A stretch of 64,000 bases of DNA from Hydractinia symbiolongicarpus. Taxonomy: Eukaryota > Cnidaria > Hydrozoa > Anthoathecata > Hydractiniidae. The first letter of the stretch is position 1; each line of letters opens with the position of its first letter. The notes below the pieces were generated by a model. The model was not told where the DNA came from, did no database searches, and worked only from the letters and a program-made list of their open reading frames with translations. The DNA is taken from contig NC_079885.1 in assembly GCF_029227915.1 (NCBI RefSeq), positions 30,879,001-30,943,000 on the forward strand. The letters run 5' to 3'. The position numbers were made by a program, and so were the translations under genes. This document shows, piece after piece, positions 56,701-63,762 of the stretch.

Positions 56701-57164
56701 CCGAACGATTTTTTAATTTTTTTTTCATCACTAAAACGCATGAGACTTGTAGTTTTCAAAAATGTTTTCATTTTTGATAAGACGCTTAATGAAAGAAGTT
56801 TAATCGCCGGCAAACGAGAACCCCCGATTTCCCGTAAATCCCGGGCTTGGCCCGTATAGTTGAATGTATACAAAGAAAGTACCCTGTGTGTAAACTCATT
56901 TGCCGAACGATTTTTTAAATTATTTTTTCACCACTAAAACGCATGAGACTTGTAGTTTTCAAAAATGTTTTCATTTTTGATGAGACGCTTAATGAAAGAG
57001 GTTTAATCGCCGGCAAATGAAAACCCGCGATTTCCGGTAAATCCCGGGCTTAGCCCGTATAGTCGAATGTATACAAAGAAAGTACCCTGTGAGTAAACTC
57101 ATTTCCCGAACGATTTTTTAAATTATTTTTTCACTACTAAAACGCATGAGACTTGTAGTTTTCA

Positions 57165-58418
57165 GAAATGTTTTCATTTTTGATGAGACGCTTAATGAAA
57201 GTGGTTTAATCGCCGGCAAACGAAAACCCGCGATTTCCCGTAAATCCCGGGCTTGGCCCGTATTGTCGAATGTATACAAAGAAAGTACCCTGTGAGTAAA
57301 CTCATTTTCCGAACGATTTTTTAAATTATTTTTTCACCAATAAAACGCATGAGACTTGTAGTTTTCAAAAATGTTTTCATTTTTGATGAGGCGCTGAATA
57401 AAAGAAGTTTAATCGCCCTCAAACGAAAATCCGCGATTTCCCGTAAACCCCGGACTCGGCCCGCATAGTCCAAAGTATACAAAGAAAGTACCCAGGGAGT
57501 AAACTCATTTCCCGAACGATTTTTTAAATTATTTTTTCACCATTAAAACGCATGAGACTTGTAGTTTTCAAAAATGTTTTCATTTTTGATGAGACGCTTA
57601 ATGAAAGAAGTTTAATCGCCGGCAAACGAGAACCCCCGATTTCCCGTAAATCCCGGGCTTGGCCCGTATAGTCGAATGTATACAAAGAAAGTACCCTGTG
57701 AGTAAACTCATTTCCCGAACGATTTTTTAAATTATTTTTTCACCACTACAACGCATGAGACTTGTAGTTTTCAGAAATGTTTTCATTTTTGATGAGACGC
57801 TTAATGAAAGTGGTTTAATCGCCGGCAAACGAAAACCCGCGATTTCCCGTAAATCCCGGGCTTGGCCCGTATAGTCGAATGTATACAAAGAAAGTACCCT
57901 GTGAGTAAACTCATTTCCAAAACGATTTTTTAAATTATCTTTTCACCACTAAAACGCATGAGACTTGTAGTTTTCAAAAATGTCTTCATTTTTGATGAGA
58001 CGCTGAATAAAAGAAGTTTAATCGCCGGCAAACGAAAACCCGCCATTTCACGTAAACCTCGAACTCGGCCCGTATAGTCAAAAGTATACAAAGAAAGTAC
58101 CCAGGGAGTAAACTCATTTCCCGAACGATTTTTTATATTATTTTTTTACCACTAAACGCATGAGACTTGTAGTTTTCAAAAATGTTTTCATTTTTTATGA
58201 GCCGCTGAATAAAAGAAGTTTAATCGCCCTCAAACGAAAATCCGCGATTTCCCGTAAATCCCGGACTCGGACCGTATAGTCCAAAGTATACAAAGCAAGT
58301 ACCCAGGGAGTAAACTCATTTCCCGAACGATTTTTTAAATTACTTTTTCACCACTAAAACGCATGAGACTTGTAGTTTTCAAAAATGTTTTCATTTTTGA
58401 TGAGACGCTTAATGAAAG
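57165..58418. repeat. 6-monomer higher-order repeat, copy 1 (offset 1217); contains an uninterrupted homologue of the insertion site
   Basis: This segment aligns with 58382-59635 at offset 1217. Private markers include cccgtattgtcg (57258/58475), ccgcatagtccaaag (57461/58678), atgtcttcatttttg, catttcacgtaaacctcg and gagccgctgaat. The monomer spanning about 57345-57550 is an uninterrupted version of the monomer that is split by the island at 60630-63762. Confidence 0.88.
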
Positions 58419-59635
58419 TGGTTTAATCGCCGGCAAACGAAAACCCGCGATTTCCCGTAAATCCCGGGCTTGGCCCGTATTGTCGAATGTATACAAAGAA
58501 AGTACCCTGTGAGTAAACTCATTTTCCGAACGATTTTTTAAATTATTTTTTCACCAATAAAACGCATGAGACTTGTAGTTTTCAAAAATGTTTTCATTTT
58601 TGATGAGGCGCTGAATAAAAGAAGTTTAATCGCCCTCAAACGAAAATCCGCGATTTCCCGTAAACCCCGGACTCGGCCCGCATAGTCCAAAGTATACAAA
58701 GAAAGTACCCAGGGAGTAAACTCATTTCCCGAACGATTTTTTAAATTATTTTTTCACCATTAAAACGCATGAGACTTGTAGTTTTCAAAAATGTTTTCAT
58801 TTTTGATGAGACGCTTAATGAAAGAAGTTTAATCGCCGGCAAACGAGAACCCCCGATTTCCCGTAAATCCCGGGCTTGGCCCGTATAGTCGAATGTATAC
58901 AAAGAAAGTACCCTGTGAGTAAACTCATTTCCCGAACGATTTTTTAAATTATTTTTTCACCACTACAACGCATGAGACTTGTAGTTTTCAGAAATGTTTT
59001 CATTTTTGATGAGACGCTTAATGAAAGTGGTTTAATCGCCGGCAAACGAAAACCCGCGATTTCCCGTAAATCCCGGGCTTGGCCCGTATAGTCGAATGTA
59101 TACAAAGAAAGTACCCTGTGAGTAAACTCATTTCCAAAACGATTTTTTAAATTATCTTTTCACCACTAAAACGCATGAGACTTGTAGTTTTCAAAAATGT
59201 CTTCATTTTTGATGAGACGCTGAATAAAAGAAGTTTAATCGCCGGCAAACGAAAACCCGCCATTTCACGTAAACCTCGAACTCGGCCCGTATAGTCAAAA
59301 GTATACAAAGAAAGTACCCAGGGAGTAAACTCATTTCCCGAACGATTTTTTATATTATTTTTTTACCACTAAACGCATGAGACTTGTAGTTTTCAAAAAT
59401 GTTTTCATTTTTTATGAGCCGCTGAATAAAAGAAGTTTAATCGCCCTCAAACGAAAATCCGCGATTTCCCGTAAATCCCGGACTCGGACCGTATAGTCCA
59501 AAGTATACAAAGCAAGTACCCAGGGAGTAAACTCATTTCCCGAACGATTTTTTAAATTACTTTTTCACCACTAAAACGCATGAGACTTGTAGTTTTCAAA
59601 AATGTTTTCATTTTTGATGAGACGCTTAATGAAAG
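58382..59635. repeat. 6-monomer higher-order repeat, copy 2 (offset 1217)
   Basis: This is the second copy of 57165-58418, with the same private variants throughout. It ends at 59636, where this copy has aatgaaagaag and the first has aatgaaagtgg. It provides a second uninterrupted homologue of the island's target monomer, at about 58562-58767. Confidence 0.88.
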
Positions 59636-59749
59636 AAGTTTAATCGCCGGCAAACAAAAACCCGCGATTTCCCGTAAAACCCGGGCTTGGCCCGTATAGT
59701 CGAATGTATACAAAGAAAGTACCCTGTGAGTAAACTCATTTCCCGAACG

Positions 59750-60629
59750 ATTTTTTATATTATTTTTTTACCACTAAACGCATGAGACTTGTAGTTTTCA
59801 AAAATGTTTTCATTTTTGATGAGACGCCTAATGAAAGTGGTTTAATCGCCGGCAAACGAAAACCCGCGATTTCCCGTAAATCCCGGGCTTGGCCCGTATA
59901 GTCGAATGTATACAAAGAAAGTACCCTGTGAGTAAACTCATTTCCCGAACGATTTTTTAAATTATTTTTTCACCACTAAAACGCATGAGACTTGTAGTTT
60001 TCAGAAATGTTTTCATTTTTGATGAGACGCTTAATGAAAGTGGTTTAATCGCCGGCAAGCGAAAACCCGGGATTTCCCGTAAATCCCGGGCTTGGCCCGT
60101 ATAGTCGAATGTATACAAAGAAAGTACCCAGGGAGTAAACTCATTTCCCGAACGATTTTTTAATTTTTTTTTCATCACTAAAACGCATGAGACTTGTAGT
60201 TTTCAAAAATGTTTTCATTTTTGATAAGACGCTTAATGAAAGAAGTTTAATCGCCGGTAAACGAGAACCCCCGATTTCCCGTAAATCCCGGGCTTAGCCC
60301 GTATAGTCGAATGTATACAAAGAAAGTACCCTGTGAGTAAACTCATTTCCCGAACGATTTTTTAAATTATTTTTTCACTACAAAAACGCATGAGACTTGT
60401 AGTTTTTAAAAATGTTTTCATTTTTGATGAGACGCTTAATGAAAGTGGTTTAATCGCCGGCAAACGAAAACCCGCGATTTCCCGTAAATCCCGGGCTTGG
60501 CCCGTATAGTAGAATGTATACAAAGAAAGTACCCTGTGAGTAAACTCATTTTCCGAACGATTTTTTAAATTATTTTTTCACCAATAAAACGCATGAGACT
60601 TGTAGTTTTCAAAAATGTTTTCATTTTTG
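59750..60629. repeat. Truncated further copy of the 56.3-57.4 kb higher-order repeat, ending at the island
   Basis: Monomers here repeat those from about 56.3 kb onward at offset 3447, including ggcaagcgaaaacccggg (near 60053) and tttttgataagacg (near 60222). One monomer is chimeric. It starts as the gagaaccccc unit (like 56.8 kb) and ends with gcttagcccgtatag (like 57.05 kb), so one unit's length has been lost by recombination within the array. The final partial monomer, preceded by caccaataaaacg, stops at 60629. Confidence 0.78.
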
Positions 60630-60644
60630 CGGAGAGTAGCGGAG
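60627..60644. repeat. Left terminal motif of the island with doubled GCGGAG
   Basis: The left boundary reads TTGCGGAGAG followed by TAGCGGAG, so GCGGAG occurs twice in 16 bp (60629-60634 and 60639-60644). The first ten bases are repeated as the reverse complement near the right boundary (63738-63747). TTG also belongs to the satellite, so the strictly island-derived part of the match is CGGAGAG. Confidence 0.5.
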
Positions 60645-61067
60645 CCCATTTCCTCATTAAATAAGCCAAATATAAAAGAAAAAGTAAGTACGGGGGAGAG
60701 TATATAGGATTTCTATACGATTTCCGCGCCCCGTTCCCTATACATCAAAAATATCAAAAATCCGTCGTTTTGGGGCCCAGTCTCCCAGCGATTTCATATG
60801 GTCATTCTTAAGTACATTTTTCTAGTGAGCGAGACAATATGTTTTTAGCACGGCGATGGAGTTTTTGTTGTTTTTTAAATATGGTACCAAGAGTAAATGG
60901 TGCCGTTTCCAGTTTAGGTTAAATCTGCCTACACTTTTTAGCCACGTGATACATAAATCACTTTTACTAATATCACATGACATTTTCTCGTACACATAGC
61001 GCCTCAAACTCAATCTAAGCCATATCGCAACTGACGGAAGGGCTTGTTATGTTCAAGAAAGCGAAGA
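60645..61067. other. Island, left part: no recognisable feature
   Basis: This stretch is mixed-composition non-coding sequence containing ggatttctatacgatttcc and a gggcccag block. A minus-strand frame of 63 codons exists at 60822-61013. It has no family resemblance I recognise and no supporting signal. I see no RNA gene here. Confidence 0.5.
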
Positions 61068-61096
61068 AAGAAAGGGTATGTAATGAACCCTTTCTT
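61068..61096. other. Perfect 10-bp hairpin
   Basis: AAGAAAGGGT (61068-61077) and ACCCTTTCTT (61087-61096) are exact reverse complements around a 9-base loop. No T-run follows directly, and there is no gene upstream that it could terminate. It is recorded as a structural element of the island. Confidence 0.65.
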
Positions 61097-61115
61097 ATTC
61101 TCACTCACACCTAAG

Positions 61116-61304
61116 CCTAGCTAGCATAAAACTACTGACTGAGCTGGAATAATAATAGAACTTAAATAGCTAGCTAGAGCTACTTGAATTGAAGAGCTAG
61201 CTAGCTAATAGCATAAAAAAGATCAAGCAATATCATAATGGCTAGTATAAAACTAGCTAGCTACAAAGAAATAGATTTTCTGGCTATAGCTAGCTATAGC
61301 TCTA
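61116..61304. repeat. CTAG/AGCT-rich low-complexity patch
   Basis: Self-complementary words tagcta, ctagctag and gctagctag recur many times within about 190 bp, among A-rich spacers. A longer internal duplication links gctagcataaaact (near 61120) and gctagtataaaact (near 61241). It behaves like a degenerate microsatellite with strong local palindromic character. Confidence 0.7.
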
Positions 61305-61425
61305 CATATACTACACAGTGAGTGAGATAATACACTCAATCATAGTGCCGTGTTTAATTTTTAATCTTTAACAGAAACTTTTTCCATTAAATATTGCGGG
61401 GTTTTTTTGCTTAGAGAAGGTAAAA

Positions 61426-61441
61426 ACAGGTTATAAACTGT
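61426..61441. other. ACAGG-N6-ACTGT palindromic motif, 1 of 4
   Basis: This 16-bp imperfect palindrome reads acaggttataaactgt. The same motif, with changes in the middle, appears at 61512-61527, 62186-62201 and 62281-62296. There are two per copy of the ~310-bp duplication, spaced 86 and 95 bp. Conservation of both half-sites while the surroundings diverge could reflect a dimeric protein-binding site, but four instances are too few to be sure. Confidence 0.6.
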
Positions 61442-61511
61442 ATTTTTATTTTTAAATGTTACAAAATTTTCCACAAAGTATATAAAATTGTTTTAGCTGC
61501 GTAGGATAGGA

Positions 61512-61527
61512 ACAGGTTGTTAACTGT
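61512..61527. other. ACAGG-N6-ACTGT palindromic motif, 2 of 4
   Basis: This instance reads acaggttgttaactgt, followed by ctgttt. It is the second motif in copy 1 of the duplication, and corresponds to 62281-62296 in copy 2. Confidence 0.6.
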
Positions 61528-61682
61528 CTGTTTGTTTGAACTGAAGTTAGGATAGTTTTTTAGAAATGGGTATTGTGCCGAAACGTATGTGCGAAACAGT
61601 ATAGCTACCTGTACAAATCACTCAGCCCTGTGTTAACAACAAGCTGTTACCTGTGTTTCTACTTAACAGAAGTTTAAGCTAA

Positions 61683-62134
61683 TCTGGTTTAGTCACAAGT
61701 AACTATAACACCTGGGGCGATTTATACGTTTTGTAAACTGTGCCACATTGAATGTTGATTATGTCTGGTTTGAAATGGTATTAAACCTATATGGATGTGC
61801 AACATACCTGTTTTATTATTTAATTTTTCAACATCTGCATTTGTTATTACCCAGGCGTTTTAAATTCTAACTTTAACATCAACGTCTACGTTTTCTGTTA
61901 AGAGGCTTTTTAAATTCTGACAAGCTGTTCTCGTGCAATCATCAACATGTATTGAAACATGTATTTCTTATTAATTTATCAATAGTCTAATTAATTGCTA
62001 TTATTTTAAAGTTCTGCTTAGTTGGAAATAAGAATTTTTTATTGTCATGCAGGGTAACCGAAGTTGCAGTAAGTTTTTTGGAAAAATGTATTACGGCTAT
62101 CCGATTTCACGATTAATGTTTGATCTTGCACAAG
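61683..62134. other. Island spacer between the duplicated copies: nothing recognised
   Basis: This is AT-rich sequence with no long reading frame and no RNA-like fold that I could see. Words such as gtaaactgtgcc (near 61734) echo the ACTGT half-site seen in the flanking duplicated units, without the full palindrome. Confidence 0.5.
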
Positions 62135-62185
62135 AACTTTTCCCATAAACTATTGCAGGATTCTTTTTGCTTTAGGAGTGTAATA

Positions 62186-62201
62186 ACAGGTTTTAAACTG
62201 T
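62186..62201. other. ACAGG-N6-ACTGT palindromic motif, 3 of 4
   Basis: This instance reads acaggttttaaactgt. It corresponds to 61426-61441 in copy 1. Confidence 0.6.
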
Positions 62202-62280
62202 GTTTTTATTTTTAAATGTTACAAAAACTTTTCCGCAAAATAAAATTGCTGAATGACTGTTTTAGCTGTGTAGGATAACA

Positions 62281-62296
62281 ACAGGGTGTTTACTGT
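62281..62296. other. ACAGG-N6-ACTGT palindromic motif, 4 of 4
   Basis: This instance reads acagggtgtttactgt, followed by ctgttt. It is the most diverged of the four in its centre, but both outer five-base half-sites are intact. Confidence 0.58.
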
Positions 62297-62716
62297 CTGT
62301 TTATTTGAACCAAAGTTAGGATATTTTTCGGAAAGGGATATTATGTCGAAACGTATATGTGCGCCACAGTATATCTGTACTAATCACTCAGCCTAGTGTT
62401 ACGACAAGCTATTACCTGTGTTTCTATTTAACAGAAGTTGTGCTAAAGTTTTCTTGAAAGGGTTTTTTTTACCTATATATACTAATGGCGCACCACAGAT
62501 TAAAGTACATATATTTTAAGTTTTACTGGGAACATTTTGTGAAAAATAAAAAAGGTTTGCTGACTGTTTTAGCTATGACATGGCACAATATGTAAATTGT
62601 GTTTTTATTCAAGCTAAAGGATAAATATAATTACACCCGAAAAACCTTAAATGTTGTGTGTTTCACTCGATTTACGATATACTGCACATTTGTACTAAGG
62701 CGCTCCACCTGAATGT

Positions 62717-62751
62717 GTGGTACAGTTTTCAATTTGTATTAACTGTTCCAC
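62717..62751. other. Imperfect hairpin in the island
   Basis: GTGGTACAGTT (62717-62727) pairs with AACTGTTCCAC (62741-62751, read as the reverse complement) with one mismatch around a 13-base AT-rich loop. It again contains the ACAGTT/AACTGT half-sites seen elsewhere in the island. No function is assigned. Confidence 0.5.
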
Positions 62752-62874
62752 CAAGCGTTTTACGCCAGGTAACACAGTTACTTGTGGCTTAACCAGCATT
62801 TCTCAAAAGGTTAATTAACTAGGCTGTGTGCTGTAAATTCCTAAGTGTATATAATGTTCACCTGTAAAGTTTTG

Positions 62875-62889
62875 TATATATATATATAT
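62875..62889. repeat. Short (TA)n microsatellite
   Basis: About seven TA units lie immediately upstream of the tRNA-like sequence. This may simply be low-complexity DNA. Its position 5 to 19 bp before the tRNA-like start is noted because AT-rich upstream sequence is common near Pol III genes. Confidence 0.7.
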
Positions 62890-62893
62890 TTAT

Positions 62894-62962
62894 GCCCTGC
62901 TGGTCTAATGGCTATGACACTCATGCAAATGAGAAATCCAGGTTCGAATCCTGGACAGGGCT
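62894..62962 (+). tRNA. Degenerate tRNA-like sequence (Cys-GCA-like; pseudogene or SINE head)
   Basis: The 69-nt segment folds partly as a tRNA. Six of seven acceptor pairs form (GCCCTG with CAGGGC), the D stem GTC/GAC closes a TAATGGCTAT loop, and the T arm is perfect (CCAGG, TTCGAAT, CCTGG). The A box (62901-62912) and B box (GGTTCGAATCC, 62941-62951) are close to consensus. A GCA triplet preceded by T lies at 62925-62927 and the discriminator is T, both typical of tRNA-Cys. The anticodon arm is wrong, however. It spans only 14 nt (CTCATGCAAATGAG) and cannot give a 5-bp stem with a 7-base loop. There is no CCA, as expected for a eukaryotic gene, and no T-run terminator follows closely (the first long T-run is near 63092). 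A functional tRNA is unlikely. A tRNA pseudogene or the tRNA-derived head of a SINE fits better. Confidence 0.55.
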
Positions 62963-63016
62963 AGGAAAAACATAATTATCTTGCACCTACAACAACCAGG
63001 CTTTCATATAATAGGT

Positions 63017-63031
63017 AATCTTTGAGTTGTA
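63017..63031 (+). repeat. 15-bp direct repeat, copy 1
   Basis: aatctttgagttgta, followed by a G-rich run, is repeated exactly at 63473-63487, 456 bp downstream. It could mark the edges of an inner element or be part of an unrecognised repeat family. Confidence 0.6.
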
Positions 63032-63472
63032 GAGGGGGGGGAGTTGCATACATTTATCACTTTCATTTATAGAGCCCAAAAGTGCTTTGTTTTTTGTAAT
63101 AGATCTATCACTTTATGGTAAAAAGTTTTGTGTTGACATACCTGGTAGGCACAAGAAACTAAAAAAGGCGTTTTTTAAATTTTTTTTGCCTTTCTCGTGG
63201 ACTTCTCTGATTATTTCCATATCTTGACTTTTTAATGTTGTTGTCATTGGAATCAAGTTAATCTCAGATTTATCAAAAAATCATATGGCGTTATGACCGA
63301 TTGTTTAAATACTTGTAATGGCACATAATTCTGCTAACATGATTCACTGTATATTGACCTGAGATAAATTTGAGACTTTTTTTGAGATATTGAATTTGAA
63401 ATATTTGCACCTCAATACTTTCTATACTCCTGGACTAATATGATACTTATCTTAGATATATTGAGTATACAC

Positions 63473-63487
63473 AATCTTTGAGTTGTA
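63473..63487 (+). repeat. 15-bp direct repeat, copy 2
   Basis: This is an exact match to 63017-63031, again followed by purines (agggggat). The TGCC-rich tract begins about 25 bp downstream. Confidence 0.6.
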
Positions 63488-63510
63488 AGGGGGATATTTT
63501 CTATTAAAGT

Positions 63511-63737
63511 CATGCACCCCTGCCTTGCCGTTCCATTTTCTTGCCAGCACTGACCGTGCCTTTCTTTGCCTACCCTTCCTATGCCTTTTCTGGTGCCTGC
63601 CTACTATGTCCTTGCCTGTGCCTCCCATGCCTGTGCCTACCATGCCTTACCCAACCCTGCCTTCCTGATTCCTCATCCTGTTTCCTTGCCTGCCTTTGCC
63701 CTTTCCTTGCCGTGCTTAATGCCTTTGCCTTGGCAAC
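63511..63737 (+). repeat. TGCC-rich, pyrimidine-biased degenerate minisatellite
   Basis: Roughly two dozen TGCC words, mostly as tgcctt, tgcct or ttgcc, fill about 225 bp with irregular 5-7-bp spacing. The + strand is strongly pyrimidine-biased, with G mostly confined to TGCC. Overlapping frames on both strands stay open here only because of this composition, so I do not call them genes. The tract ends next to the inverted CTCTCCGCAA motif and the array boundary. Confidence 0.8.
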
Positions 63738-63747
63738 CTCTCCGCAA
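63738..63747. repeat. Right inverted counterpart of the island's left terminal motif
   Basis: CTCTCCGCAA is the exact reverse complement of TTGCGGAGAG at the left junction. It sits 15 bp inside the right boundary, not at the extreme end. The pair is suggestive of short terminal inverted repeats but not a clean example. Confidence 0.4.
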
Positions 63748-63762
63748 CTCTTTCTATATTGA

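Larger units (their letters stand above)
1..60629. repeat. ~203-bp satellite DNA array (about 299 tandem monomers)
   Basis: A head-to-tail tandem array fills this span without interruption. Each monomer can be phased on the word gcatgagacttgtag (at 1, 203, 396 and so on), and spacing is usually 203 bp. All monomers read in the same direction; I saw no inverted unit and no foreign insertion before 60630. Conserved landmarks in order are a dyad with arms tcaaaaatg and cattttt ga, the word gatgagacgct, a variable block (gaataaaag, taatgaaag or gtataaaag), gccggcaaacgaaa, a GC-rich block around cccgg, tatagtc, a gtatac box, aaagaaagtac, gtaaactcattt, and an A/T-tract segment before caccac. The length of 203 is not a multiple of three and stops occur in all frames, so short ORFs here are not genes. 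Centromeric or heterochromatic satellite is a reasonable inference from size and homogeneity, not demonstrated. Confidence 0.98.
61375..61682 (+). repeat. Diverged ~310-bp direct duplication, copy 1
   Basis: This copy aligns along its whole length with 62135-62447, at offset about 760-765. Shared landmarks in order are aactttt.cc, attgc.gg, acagg-ttataaactgt, tttttatttttaaatgttac, ttttagctg.gtagga, actgtctgttt.tttgaac, agttaggat, cgaaacgtat, tcactcagcc, tgtta and acctgtgtttct followed by taacagaagtt. Substitutions and small indels are frequent, so this is old compared with the satellite duplications. No reading frame is preserved between the copies, which argues that it is non-coding. Confidence 0.85.
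62135..62447 (+). repeat. Diverged ~310-bp direct duplication, copy 2
   Basis: This is the second copy of 61375-61682, in the same orientation, with the same landmark order. A weaker third fragment may follow at about 62521-62625 (tttgctgactgttttagct, then gtaaattgtgtttttatt), resembling the middle of the unit. The family may be an ancient dispersed repeat or the inner part of a larger element. Confidence 0.83.
62963..63510. other. Island, AT-rich right part: little recognisable
   Basis: This part is AT-rich, non-coding sequence containing a G8 run at 63034-63041 and T-runs near 63092 and 63170-63187. A 15-bp exact direct repeat, aatctttgagttgta, occurs at 63017-63031 and 63473-63487, followed by a G-rich run each time. 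If the tRNA-like sequence heads a SINE, its body would fall here, but I recognise no SINE family. Confidence 0.5.
60630..63762. mobile_element. 3.13-kb island inserted in a satellite monomer (class unknown)
   Basis: This is the only non-satellite DNA in the window. The flanking half-monomers join in register to give a monomer seen uninterrupted at about 57.35 and 58.56 kb. The bases TTG appear on both sides (60627-60629 and 63763-63765), consistent with a 3-bp target-site duplication. A 10-bp word, TTGCGGAGAG, at the left junction (60627-60636) recurs in inverted orientation at 63738-63747, 15 bp inside the right end. I see no transposase, reverse transcriptase or integrase reading frame; the longest ORFs are about 60-75 codons and resemble nothing I know. 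It could be a non-autonomous DNA transposon, a composite of older repeats carried in together, or capture of genomic DNA during repair. The mobile-element label is an inference from the filled/empty-site comparison. Confidence 0.6.

Noticed and set aside
1-60629. CRISPR-like array of regularly spaced repeats.
   Set aside because: The whole 203-bp unit is repeated; there are no short repeats separated by unique spacers, no cas genes, and the context is eukaryotic.
1-60629. Telomeric repeat array.
   Set aside because: The monomer is about 203 bp with complex sequence; no short G-rich telomeric tandem repeat is present.
60822-61013. 63-codon minus-strand frame in the island.
   Set aside because: It is short, shows no recognisable domain, and has no paralogue or supporting signals. 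Frames of this length are expected by chance.
61068-61096. Rho-independent terminator.
   Set aside because: The stem is not GC-rich, no T-run follows directly, no gene lies upstream, and the setting is eukaryotic.
62894-62962. Functional tRNA-Cys gene.
   Set aside because: The anticodon arm is only 14 nt and cannot make a normal 5-bp stem and 7-base loop. One acceptor pair is mismatched and no nearby T-run terminator exists.
60630-63762. Helitron or LTR retrotransposon as the class of the island.
   Set aside because: I found no TC start with CTRR end and 3' hairpin in an A|T target, no long terminal repeats, no primer-binding site or polypurine tract in the right places, and no coding domain.
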